Positions 8,265-15,363 are shown, counted from the stretch's first letter. The stretch: DNA of 22,356 bases from Bacillota bacterium (GCA_003511465.1 DOID01000001.1:58544-80899), one strand, 5' to 3'. Made by a program: numbers and translations. The notes: generated from the sequence alone by a model not told the origin.

Positions 8265-8315
8265 AATAACGAATAGTTAACATTGGTGCAATTTAACTTT
8301 CGTTATTATTTTTTT
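8265..8315 (+). terminator. Long-stem intrinsic terminator after the zinc-finger gene
   Basis: AATAACGAATAGTTAA (8265-8280) pairs with TTAACTTTCGTTATT (8293-8307) with one bulged base. The top is extended by ATTG (8282-8285) with CAAT (8289-8292) around a GTG loop. ATTTTTTT follows. It separates the zinc-finger gene from the kinase gene. Confidence 0.85.
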
Positions 8316-8340
8316 AGCTTAAAATGCTGCTTTACGGAAA

Positions 8341-8383
8341 GCTTTTACCTCCATGAGAACGCTAAAAGCGCATAAGGAGAGGT
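8341..8383 (+). promoter_or_regulatory. Inverted repeat and anti-ribosome-binding-site motif upstream of the kinase gene
   Basis: GCTTTTA (8341-8347) is repeated inverted as TAAAAGC (8363-8369). Between them ACCTC (8347-8351) is complementary to GAGGT (8379-8383), part of the kinase gene's binding site AAGGAGAGG (8374-8382). The two pairings exclude each other, so a small translational switch is possible. Both stems are short, so this may be coincidence. Confidence 0.25.
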
Positions 8384-8387
8384 TTTA

Positions 8388-10583
8388 ATGGAGAAGCGTG
8401 GTTTGGTGGATCTGGGCTTTACCGAGGAAAAAGTGCCGGTTGGAACCCATACCTGTTTATTTTACTGGGATGAAGCGAAGAAAAACCGGATGCTCCTAAA
8501 GTTTTTAGCGGCGGGCCTCCGTAATCACGAAAAGGTAGTCTGCTTGCTTGATTCCTTGACTAGAACAGAGATCTTAAATTGGTTTCGAGCTGAAAAGATA
8601 GACATCGGTAATGGTGATCCGGAAGCGGCCTTATTGGTGGCAAAGAATAAAGAGGTATATTATCCAGAAGGGTATTTTGATCCGGAGGAAATGATTGGCC
8701 GGTGGCGGCAATATGCGGAGGAAGCGATCGCTGACGGTTTTAAACAGGTGCGGGTTACCGGAGAAATCCATTGGTTATGTGCAGGAATTCCAGGGGCGGA
8801 ACGGTTTTTCGAGTATGAGAAGATGATTAATGATTGTTTAAAGGAGTTACCCATTACTGTGCTTTGCCAGTTCGATACGAATCAGCTACCTGGTACTGCC
8901 ATTCTCGACCTCCTCAAGGTCCACCCCTTGACCATTGCTAATGGACAAATTATATACAACCCTTTTTATCCCGTTCCAGAGCGAGAACAGCGGCGCTTGT
9001 TTTATTTTACTCGGCGGAAAAGAGAGCGGCTAGAATGGAGCGAACGAGTTTCCCCGGTTTTGCTGGTGGTGACTGGTATTTTGCAGACCCTGCCCACAGT
9101 CAGGCGTAAGGTGGAGTTTACAGAGGGATTATTAAAAAAGGGTTTTGGGCTGAACGATTATTACCTTTGTGTGGAGGATTATACGGCCCAATGTGGAGCT
9201 TGGCCTGATCCTTTACCGGAACGCCGTGAGACTGCTTATTTTCCGATCGGGACAGCCGATTTCGATTTTGGTTACCTCCTCCTTCGACCGGAGGGACTCG
9301 AGCCTCGCCTCCGCGTCTTAGTCGCAAATTATCTGAATTTGTTGGCTTTATCACTAGAGAGCGCGAAGCAAAAGGAGCTTTGGCAAATTTCAACCCAGGA
9401 AATGGCTGCCGCCCAGGAACTAACGGAACTTCTTAAGCTGCAAAAATTAGAGTCTTTAGGTATTCTGGCGAGTGGGATCGGACATGATTTCAATAATCTC
9501 TTAGCCGCGATCTTATCCAATGTACAGCTGGCTGTCTTAAAATGGAAAAAGGGTCTGGATGGGATCAAGGATCTAGAAGCGGTGGAAGCAGCCACCTTAA
9601 AAGCGGCAAAACTAACTAAACAATTGATGTCCTTTGCCAAGGGTAACGCTCCGGTTAAGCAGGCGGCGCGGTTGGGGGAAGTCATCAAGGAGACGGCGGA
9701 GTTTGCGTTAAGAGGGTCGTCAGTGAAATGCCGATACATACTGCCAAAAGATTTGTGGTCGGTCGAGATCGACAACGATCAGATCAGCCAGGTCATCCAT
9801 AATTTGCTGCTTAATGCGGTGCAGGCGATGGCAAGTGGTGGTGTGATCCGGATCGCTGCCCATAATGTTGTGCTCACGTCCCAGAATAAACTGTGGCTGC
9901 GCCCCGGTAACTACGTCCGGGTGGAGTTCGAAGACCAGGGTAGAGGAATTTCGGAAGACGTATTAAGCAAAGTATTTGACCCTTACTTTACGACCAAAAA
10001 AGGAGGAACTGGCCTCGGCCTTTCCTCCAGTTACTATATTATTCAAAACCACAACGGCTATCTGGGCGCGCAATCACGCGAGGGGGATGGTTCTACTTTC
10101 TATTTTTATCTACCAGCCACCGTAGAACCACCGGTCGCGGAAATTAGGCAGCAGGGTTTTATCTCCAGTGGCACAGGTAAGTTGCTCTTAATGGATGATG
10201 AACTGCTTATTCTAACCTCGCTCCGGGAATTTTTAGAACGTTGCGGCTATCAAGTGGCGATCGCGAAGGATGGGGCGGAAGCGGTAATCTTCTACGAGCA
10301 GGCCAAAAAAGCCGGTGCCCCCTTCGATCTGGTGATGCTGGATTTGACGGTCCCCGGGGGCATCGGTGGAAAAGAAGCGGTACGCATGATTTTGGCGATT
10401 GATCCGGAGGCGAAAGTGATTGCCTCCAGCGGTTATTCTGATGATCCGGTGATGCTAGACTACCGGAATTTCGGTTTTAGCGGTGTCGTCTCGAAACCCT
10501 TTAAAATGGAAGCTTTAAGCGCGCTGATCAAAAGCTTGCTGAAGCCGAAGCCGAAACCGAAACCGTTACCGGTTTCCGATTAA
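8388..10583 (+). CDS. MEDS-domain hybrid histidine kinase with receiver domain
   Basis: The protein is 731 residues with no membrane segment, so it is cytosolic. Residues about 15-190 match the MEDS (methanogen/methylotroph DcmR sensory) domain: VGTHTCLFY, a RecA-like FL..GL...EKV.CL start and the RVTGEIHWL region. Residues about 215-340 look GAF-like, but weakly. The kinase core has its H-box at ASGIGHDFNN with phospho-acceptor H366, N-box NLLLNA (472-477), G1 DQGRG (516-520) and G2 GGTGLGLS (539-546). A receiver domain (about 598-715) has D603/D604, phospho-acceptor D652 and K703. The tail is a short KP repeat. A separate response regulator or phosphotransfer partner is not adjacent. The signal and output are unknown. 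AAGGAGAGG precedes ATG 8388. Its stop overlaps that of the convergent peptidase gene. Confidence 0.9.
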   Translation: MEKRGLVDLGFTEEKVPVGTHTCLFYWDEAKKNRMLLKFLAAGLRNHEKVVCLLDSLTRTEILNWFRAEKIDIGNGDPEAALLVAKNKEVYYPEGYFDPEEMIGRWRQYAEEAIADGFKQVRVTGEIHWLCAGIPGAERFFEYEKMINDCLKELPITVLCQFDTNQLPGTAILDLLKVHPLTIANGQIIYNPFYPVPEREQRRLFYFTRRKRERLEWSERVSPVLLVVTGILQTLPTVRRKVEFTEGLLKKGFGLNDYYLCVEDYTAQCGAWPDPLPERRETAYFPIGTADFDFGYLLLRPEGLEPRLRVLVANYLNLLALSLESAKQKELWQISTQEMAAAQELTELLKLQKLESLGILASGIGHDFNNLLAAILSNVQLAVLKWKKGLDGIKDLEAVEAATLKAAKLTKQLMSFAKGNAPVKQAARLGEVIKETAEFALRGSSVKCRYILPKDLWSVEIDNDQISQVIHNLLLNAVQAMASGGVIRIAAHNVVLTSQNKLWLRPGNYVRVEFEDQGRGISEDVLSKVFDPYFTTKKGGTGLGLSSSYYIIQNHNGYLGAQSREGDGSTFYFYLPATVEPPVAEIRQQGFISSGTGKLLLMDDELLILTSLREFLERCGYQVAIAKDGAEAVIFYEQAKKAGAPFDLVMLDLTVPGGIGGKEAVRMILAIDPEAKVIASSGYSDDPVMLDYRNFGFSGVVSKPFKMEALSALIKSLLKPKPKPKPLPVSD

Positions 10584-11725
10584 CTTTCCAGGCGGCGCAA
10601 GATGCCCAGGACTAATTCTTTGGCCGCGTCCAGGTTTTCTGGGTTGACAAAGGTTGCTTGGTCGGTTGGCCAGTGCCAATTGGGAATGAGGCCTTCTTCG
10701 TCGAAGGCCATCAGAGAGAGCGTGGGATAACCCCGCATTAAAAAGACGGTGCCATCGGTCGTTAAAAGATGGTACGGAGCAAGCTTAAGCTCCACTTTCT
10801 TTTCTGCCGCGACTTCCTTGGCGCAGGAGAGTAGTTCGGGAGAAGCTGGTTTTGTACCGAGAATACCTTCCCGGGTGACGGCAGTTAAGCGGCCGCTACC
10901 TAAGTTATCCAGGTTAATTACATATGTATCCTTGGTCGGACGGTGTTGGCGCAGGTAGGCCAAAGCACCGTTTGTGCCCGACTCTTCGGCACCGGTGGCG
11001 ACCAACGTTACTTCGGTGGTCAGCAAGGGTAAACGGCTCAACACTTTCGCGACTTCTAGAAGCACCGCAACTCCAGAGGCATTATCATTAGCGCCGGGCG
11101 TATACTGGCCAAAGATTTCTCGGTGTAAGAGGGTGAAGAGGGTAAACAAAAGGTAAAGCGCTCCCGGAAGGGATAGAAGCCAAAGGAGGGTCGTGGGGAG
11201 GATGGTGGTTAGTGCTCCTAGAGCGTACAGGATAACTTCCAGACTCATGGCGGCAACCATCAAAAGATAACTACGGCGAAACCCTTTAACCATTCGGGGT
11301 GAGAAATTCAGTGCGGAGCGGGAACTATCGTAATGGGCAGTGATGATCACCTTTCTAATCTTCTTACTCCGAGCCGGAACCTGGGCAACCAGGTTTTGGC
11401 TATTTTTTTTCGGCAGGAAGCGTGACAATAATGGAAAAGTGCTGGTCTCCAGTATAAAAGCGAAAAAGGCTACCAGGGCGATGATCAGTCCCAAGTTAGG
11501 CCAAGTGGGAAAGGTCAAAGCAGCAATGATAAAAAGAAGGTCAATCAGACCAAAAGCCCAAGAAAAGGAAGTCACCGCAGTGAACGGCTCTACGGTAAGT
11601 TCCAACTTTAACTGGGTCAATTCTGCTTTTAGGTAGTCAGCGGCAGCGCGCTCAGCTTCAGTGCAAGAACCGCGGGGACCGATTTTTTCCGCTAAATATT
11701 GGACGTATTGAAAAGCCCTAGACAT
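10580..11725 (-). CDS. Membrane-embedded M28-family zinc peptidase
   Basis: The protein is 381 residues. All M28 metal and catalytic positions are visible: H131 and D133 (HYD), D214 (GANDNASG), E247/E248 (GAEESG), D273 (NLDNLG) and H351 (NWHW). This suggests an active di-zinc aminopeptidase or carboxypeptidase. Hydrophobic stretches at about 55-71 and 78-95 precede the catalytic residues. Two more, at about 152-170 and 174-198, fall between H131/D133 and D214. M28 enzymes normally have only a short loop there, so the catalytic domain is split by a membrane hairpin. The substrate is unknown. The gene's binding site is a G6 run buried in a hairpin next to a T7 tract. It converges with the kinase gene with a 4-base overlap and no visible terminator. 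Confidence 0.85.
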   Translation of the reverse strand: MSRAFQYVQYLAEKIGPRGSCTEAERAAADYLKAELTQLKLELTVEPFTAVTSFSWAFGLIDLLFIIAALTFPTWPNLGLIIALVAFFAFILETSTFPLLSRFLPKKNSQNLVAQVPARSKKIRKVIITAHYDSSRSALNFSPRMVKGFRRSYLLMVAAMSLEVILYALGALTTILPTTLLWLLSLPGALYLLFTLFTLLHREIFGQYTPGANDNASGVAVLLEVAKVLSRLPLLTTEVTLVATGAEESGTNGALAYLRQHRPTKDTYVINLDNLGSGRLTAVTREGILGTKPASPELLSCAKEVAAEKKVELKLAPYHLLTTDGTVFLMRGYPTLSLMAFDEEGLIPNWHWPTDQATFVNPENLDAAKELVLGILRRLES

Positions 11726-11730
11726 AAAAA

Positions 11731-11796
11731 AACCCCCCGTATTTGGTTGATTTAATGATCAATCTTGATTTAAAATACGACACCGGGAAAGGGGTT
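11731..11796 (-). promoter_or_regulatory. Hairpin covering the ribosome binding site of the M28 peptidase gene
   Basis: On the minus strand, AACCCC (11796-11791) pairs with GGGGTT (11736-11731), and CGTATTT (11779-11773) with AAATACG (11744-11738). The inner GATTGAT (11764-11758) pairs with ATCAACC (11751-11745) with one wobble. The 3' arm runs into T7 and then directly into the ATG at 11725. The G6 run in the 3' arm is the only candidate ribosome binding site, so the structure could block translation, or end transcription just before the gene. A 9-base direct repeat (TTGATTTAA on plus, 11747-11755 and 11765-11773) lies inside it. Confidence 0.5.
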
Positions 11797-11834
11797 CCTC
11801 TTTTAATTTACGTTAAGGAAAATTAAAAGGGGAA
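11795..11834. repeat. Perfect-arm inverted repeat in the M28-ruvC divergent region
   Basis: TTCCTCTTTTAATTT (11795-11809) pairs with AAATTAAAAGGGGAA (11820-11834): 15 pairs with one G-T wobble and a 10-base loop. No T tract follows on either strand, so it is not an ordinary terminator. It overlaps the GGGGTT arm of the neighbouring hairpin by two bases, so the two may compete. It could be an operator or an RNA switch element. The rest of the divergent region up to 11919 shows no confident promoter, only a weak palindrome around AAGCTT (11878-11883). Confidence 0.5.
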
Positions 11835-11919
11835 AAGAAGTGGTTTGAAGGATTAAAAGGATTGGCTGCAGAAGATTAAGCTTAAATCTGTAGCAAAAGT
11901 TTGGAACAGGAGCTGACCA

Positions 11920-12420
11920 ATGCTTATTTTAGGAGTGGATCCAGGAACGGCGATTACCGGTTTCGGTTTGGTAAAGGAGCAGGGGGGACGGCTGAAGACT
12001 GAGGGCTATGGCGTGATCCGGACCAAGGCCGACTGTTTGCTCCCGGACCGATTGAAACAAATATACGAACAGATTACGACTTTGGTTAGTCAGTACCAAC
12101 CGGCGGTCATGGTGGTTGAAGAATTGTTTTTCAATAAGAATACTAAGACCGCTTTAGCGGTCGGTCAAGCCCGTGGTGTTATTTTGCTCGCCGCCGCCAA
12201 CAAAGGCCTAGAAATTGCCGAATATACGCCGCTGCAAGTTAAAATGGCGGTGGCCGGTTATGGGCGGGCAGATAAAAACCAGGTTCAAGAGATGGTTCGA
12301 ATTTTGTTAAAATTAAAAGCGATCCCCAAACCGGATGACGCCGCCGACGCACTGGCGATTGCCATCTGTTATGCCCATTCGTGGCGAGGTGAAGGATTGA
12401 CTATAGGGGGAGAACGATGA
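11920..12420 (+). CDS. ruvC: Crossover junction endodeoxyribonuclease RuvC
   Basis: The protein is 166 residues, full length for RuvC. It resolves Holliday junctions by paired nicks within the RuvABC complex. The RNase H-like fold is marked by D7 (VDPGT), E67 (VVEELFF, followed by NKNTKTALAVGQARG), D140 and D143 (DDAADALA), which are the four metal-binding acids. AGGAG (11908-11912) precedes ATG 11920. It overlaps ruvA by four bases (ATGA), which indicates translational coupling. The tail after residue 155 is short and polar. Confidence 0.97.
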   Translation: MLILGVDPGTAITGFGLVKEQGGRLKTEGYGVIRTKADCLLPDRLKQIYEQITTLVSQYQPAVMVVEELFFNKNTKTALAVGQARGVILLAAANKGLEIAEYTPLQVKMAVAGYGRADKNQVQEMVRILLKLKAIPKPDDAADALAIAICYAHSWRGEGLTIGGER

Positions 12421-13016
12421 TTGCTTTCTTAAGAGGGACGGTGCAAGACTGTTCTGAAGAAGCCCTGATCTTGGAGGTGAACGGGGTTGGGTTTCGGATT
12501 CTAATGGCAGCATCGGCTTTACAACAACTTCAGAGTGGAGATACTGTTTTGATCCATACTTATCTGGCCCATAAAGAAGAGGCCATGCTCTTGTACGGTT
12601 TTTTGAATCAGGACGACAAAGCGTTGTTTAGCAAGATCATTAGTGTTTCCGGGGTGGGTCCCAAGACCGGCCTGGCCGTGCTCTCGTTCTTTTCGGCGGC
12701 GGAATTTTGCCAAGCCATTTTTAATGAGGATGCCAAGCTCCTGTCGAAAGTGCCGGGAATTGGGCAAAAAACTGCGCAAAGGTTAATTCTGGAGTTAAAG
12801 TCGACCCTGGCGAAGGCATTGAAACAGACGCCTGGCAGTTTAGCCTCTGTTTCGACCCCGCTCCCGTCAGCGGATGATGCCATCGCTGCCCTGGAGGCCT
12901 TAGGTTATGAACGAATCGTCGCTTTCAAAGCGGTGCAGGAAGTAAGGGCCGGTAATCCCCACTTAGATCTCCAAGCGGTGATTAAAACCGCCTTAAAGAT
13001 GTTAATGAAGGAATAA
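12417..13016 (+). CDS. ruvA: Holliday junction DNA helicase subunit RuvA
   Basis: The protein is 199 residues, normal length. RuvA binds four-way junctions as a tetramer and loads RuvB. It has an N-terminal OB-like domain (MIAFLRGTV..., with LIHTYLAHKEEAMLLYGF). Two helix-hairpin-helix motifs follow, at about 73-90 (ISVSGVGPKTGLAVLS) and 108-125 (LLSKVPGIGQKTAQRL). A flexible linker at 134-150 leads to the RuvB-contacting domain III (DAIAALEALGY...). ATG 12417 overlaps the ruvC stop, and the ruvB start lies 22 bases downstream, so the three form one operon. Confidence 0.97.
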   Translation: MIAFLRGTVQDCSEEALILEVNGVGFRILMAASALQQLQSGDTVLIHTYLAHKEEAMLLYGFLNQDDKALFSKIISVSGVGPKTGLAVLSFFSAAEFCQAIFNEDAKLLSKVPGIGQKTAQRLILELKSTLAKALKQTPGSLASVSTPLPSADDAIAALEALGYERIVAFKAVQEVRAGNPHLDLQAVIKTALKMLMKE

Positions 13017-13038
13017 ATGACTAAGCGAGGTTTTCAGC

Positions 13039-14079
13039 ATGGAAGATACCCGGTTGGTTACGCCCGAGTTGCGGGAAGAAGACAATGAATTGGATTATAG
13101 TATCCGTCCCCGTCGGATGGAAGAGTATATTGGACAGACCCGCGTGAAGGAAAACTTGCGCATTTTTATCCAAGCTGCTCGGGAGCGGGGTGAGGCTTTA
13201 GATCATGTTTTGCTTTACGGACCGCCGGGTTTAGGTAAAACCACCCTGGCCCATATTATAGCGGCGGAGCTGGGGGTACAGATCCGGGTAACCTCTGGAC
13301 CTGCGATCGAGCGTCCCGGTGATTTAGCGGCTGTCCTTACCAATTTGGAAGATAATGATGTTCTCTTTATTGATGAAGTTCATCGGCTCAACCGGACGGT
13401 TGAGGAAATCCTCTATCCGGCAATGGAGGACTATGCCCTTGATATTATCATCGGAAAGGGGCCTAGCGCCCGTTCGCTGCGGATCGATCTTCCCCATTTT
13501 ACATTGGTGGGGGCGACGACCCGTGCCGGTGCCTTAACCGCCCCTCTCCGCGACCGGTTTGGTATTATTAATCGTCTGGATTTTTACGGCAGTTGCGATC
13601 TGGAGCAAATTATTGCCCGGACAGCCAAGATCCTCAAGATTAAGACAGAAGCAGAAGGCGCTGCTGAAATGGCACGCCGCGCCCGGGGTACCCCCAGGAT
13701 TGCCAACCGCCTCCTGAAGCGGGTTCGAGATTATGCCCAGGTGAGGGCGGATGGGGTGATCACGGTGGAGGTGGCCGCTGCCGCCTTGGACCGGCTGGAA
13801 GTAGATGAGAAAGGGTTAGACCGGGTTGACCGGCTGATGTTGGAGACGATCATCCGTAAATTCGACGGCGGACCGGTGGGCGTCGAAACGCTGGCTGCGG
13901 CTACCCAGGAGGCAGTCGAGACGATCGAGGATGTTTGTGAACCTTATTTGATGCAGATCGGTTTTTTGCAGCGTACTCCCCGCGGACGGGTGACGACGCG
14001 GCTGGCCTGTGAGCACTTGGGATTAACCTGTCCCGAAACGGAAGCGGTGGAGACTGACCAAGGCGAGTTGGGACTTTAG
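13039..14079 (+). CDS. ruvB: Holliday junction branch-migration ATPase RuvB
   Basis: The protein is 346 residues, normal length. RuvB is the hexameric AAA+ motor that drives branch migration with RuvA. It has Walker A GPPGLGKT (61-68), Walker B LFIDEVH (D112, E113), a sensor region GATTRAG and the RDRFG arginine-finger region. The C-terminal winged-helix part follows (EPYLMQIGFLQRTPRGR). The binding site before ATG 13039 is weak (GCGAGG). No clear terminator separates it from the his promoter at 14097. In many relatives queA and tgt follow ruvB; here the his operon does. Confidence 0.97.
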   Translation: MEDTRLVTPELREEDNELDYSIRPRRMEEYIGQTRVKENLRIFIQAARERGEALDHVLLYGPPGLGKTTLAHIIAAELGVQIRVTSGPAIERPGDLAAVLTNLEDNDVLFIDEVHRLNRTVEEILYPAMEDYALDIIIGKGPSARSLRIDLPHFTLVGATTRAGALTAPLRDRFGIINRLDFYGSCDLEQIIARTAKILKIKTEAEGAAEMARRARGTPRIANRLLKRVRDYAQVRADGVITVEVAAAALDRLEVDEKGLDRVDRLMLETIIRKFDGGPVGVETLAAATQEAVETIEDVCEPYLMQIGFLQRTPRGRVTTRLACEHLGLTCPETEAVETDQGELGL

Positions 14080-14096
14080 TTAAATAAAAAAATACC

Positions 14097-14126
14097 TTGC
14101 CAAAAGCGGATGGTTGGTAGTATACT
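14097..14126 (+). promoter_or_regulatory. Sigma-A-type promoter of the his operon
   Basis: TTGCCA (14097-14102) and TATACT (14121-14126) are separated by 18 bases, close to the TTGACA/TATAAT consensus. Transcription would start near 14133, giving an RNA leader of about 280 bases before hisZ that contains the leader peptide and terminator described here. Confidence 0.7.
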
Positions 14127-14175
14127 TATTAGTAAGTTTTAGATATTTAGTCAATTATCTTCAGGAGAGAATAAG

Positions 14176-14256
14176 ATGCTTACTTTTAGTCTTGAAAAAG
14201 TGATTTCTAAATTTCATCATCACCATCATAGAACAAGGGTTTGCCGTGTGAACTAG
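14176..14256 (+). CDS. hisL: His operon leader peptide (26 aa, five consecutive His)
   Basis: A 26-codon frame starts at ATG 14176, 6 bases after AGGAGAG (14163-14169), and ends at TAG 14254. Residues 14-18 are five histidines in a row (CAT CAT CAC CAT CAT, 14215-14229), followed by RTRVCRVN. A run of codons for the end product between the promoter and a terminator is the hallmark of ribosome-mediated attenuation. When charged His-tRNA is scarce the ribosome would stall in the run. The name hisL is used by analogy with enteric bacteria; the peptide is not alignable beyond the His run. I see no T-box features in this leader. Confidence 0.85.
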   Translation: MLTFSLEKVISKFHHHHHRTRVCRVN

Positions 14257-14316
14257 ATTTAGTTCATAGGTGCATTCCCTGGATTTTGCTATATCGTTCT
14301 GGGGATTGTACCTATG
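14247..14316 (+). promoter_or_regulatory. Attenuator pause and antiterminator segments of the his leader
   Basis: Hairpin A pairs 14247-14255 with 14260-14268 (GAACTA with TAGTTC at the core) and spans the leader stop codon. Hairpin 1:2 pairs ATAGGTGCATTCCC (14266-14279) with GGGATTGTACCTAT (14302-14315) with one mismatch. ACCTAT in segment 2 (14310-14315) can instead pair with ATAGGT (14344-14349) in the 5' arm of the terminator, making a 2:3 antiterminator. Hairpin A and hairpin 1:2 share 14266-14268. Stalling at the His codons would leave A free to form, weaken 1:2 and favour 2:3. The exact switching order is inferred. Confidence 0.65.
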
Positions 14317-14333
14317 ATGGTTGAAAGTTTTAT

Positions 14334-14373
14334 GAGAAGCCGTATAGGTCATACCTATACGGCTTCTCTTTTT
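14334..14373 (+). terminator. Attenuator terminator of the his operon
   Basis: GAGAAGCCGTATAGGT (14334-14349) pairs perfectly over 16 bases with ACCTATACGGCTTCTC (14353-14368) around a CAT loop, followed by TTTTT (14369-14373). It ends 39 bases before hisZ, so it would cut off the whole operon unless the antiterminator forms. Confidence 0.92.
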
Positions 14374-14412
14374 GAATGGATGAATGAAATAGATAAGGAG
14401 GAATTTTAAACA

Positions 14413-15360
14413 ATGGAATATTTTAGAATCGAGGATGAGTTAAAGTACCATGGTAAAAGGTATCAGCTGGAAAAAGAGATTGAGGACATGTTTATGCATG
14501 AAGGTTATACCCATCTTGAATTATCTGCCTTTGAAAATCTTGATCAGCTGCGCTCCTTGTACAATAAGCTCAAAAAGGAACACATCGTCAAAGTCTATGG
14601 CGGTTCCGACATTTTGGTCCTGAGAACCGATCATACGGCTAGTATCATCAAAAACCTGATTCCCCGCTGGGAACCGGGGCTGAAGTTAAAATTGTTCTAT
14701 AATTCGGACGTGTTTCGGAGCAGCCCTAATGGGGAGATTAAGGAGATAAAACAACTGGGTATTGAATATCTGGGGGAAGCGGCTTTAAAAGCAGATAAAG
14801 AAGTATTCGGCTTGGCGCTTCAGATCTTAAACCGGTATGATCAAGGGTTTATCATTGAAGTCTCAAATAGTAAATTTATCCGTGGGTTGATTGAGGCGAT
14901 GGCCCTCAGCGAGGAGGAAATAGAACACTTAAAGGATCTGATCGACCGGAAAAACCGCTTTGAATTAGTGGAGTTCAGCGAAGGTCTGGACTTGCCAGAG
15001 GAGATCCGAAATTCCCTTTTAAACCTCCTGGATCTGCAGGGCGACCTTACCGCCCTTGTCAAGCAAGCAGAGCAGAATTACCTGAATCCAACGATGGCAG
15101 AAGCTTTAGCGGAGTTAATGGAATTAAAAACCTTCACGGACAAGCTGGGCTATTCCCAACATGTTTATTTTGATTTATCCTTACTGATGGAGTTGGACTA
15201 TTATGATGGTCTCATTTTCAAGGGATACTACCCCAATTCTTTTAAGGAGATTGTTTGTGGTGGCAGATATGATTCCTTTACCGAAGAATTTGGCCAGAAG
15301 ATATCCGCCGTTGGGTTTTCGCTGGATGCAGATGAGCTGATGGAGAAGGGAGGAGCGTAA
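14413..15360 (+). CDS. hisZ: ATP phosphoribosyltransferase regulatory subunit HisZ
   Basis: The protein is 315 residues. HisZ resembles the catalytic core of histidyl-tRNA synthetase and, with short-form HisG, makes the octameric enzyme for the first step of histidine synthesis. It binds histidine for feedback control. Visible synthetase-like segments include LVLRTDHTASI, LKLFYNSDVFRSS, KQLGIEYLG and the late KEIVCGGRYDSFTEEFG stretch with VGFSLDADEL. It lacks the anticodon-binding domain, as expected, and is shorter than the roughly 390-residue Bacillus form. AAGGAGGA (14395-14402) is 10 bases before ATG 14413. It is followed after 3 bases by hisG, its partner. Confidence 0.9.
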   Translation: MEYFRIEDELKYHGKRYQLEKEIEDMFMHEGYTHLELSAFENLDQLRSLYNKLKKEHIVKVYGGSDILVLRTDHTASIIKNLIPRWEPGLKLKLFYNSDVFRSSPNGEIKEIKQLGIEYLGEAALKADKEVFGLALQILNRYDQGFIIEVSNSKFIRGLIEAMALSEEEIEHLKDLIDRKNRFELVEFSEGLDLPEEIRNSLLNLLDLQGDLTALVKQAEQNYLNPTMAEALAELMELKTFTDKLGYSQHVYFDLSLLMELDYYDGLIFKGYYPNSFKEIVCGGRYDSFTEEFGQKISAVGFSLDADELMEKGGA

Positions 15361-15363
15361 AAA

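Noticed and set aside
11795..11834. Intrinsic terminator for one of the divergent genes
   Set aside because: No T tract follows on either strand, and both neighbouring genes read away from it.
14161..14352. A 63-residue open frame on the minus strand in the his leader
   Set aside because: It runs antisense through the leader peptide and terminator, has no good binding site, and its sequence reflects the RNA structures on the plus strand.
14133..14412. T-box riboswitch in the his leader
   Set aside because: I found no conserved T-box sequence or specifier-loop layout, and the His-codon run gives a better explanation.
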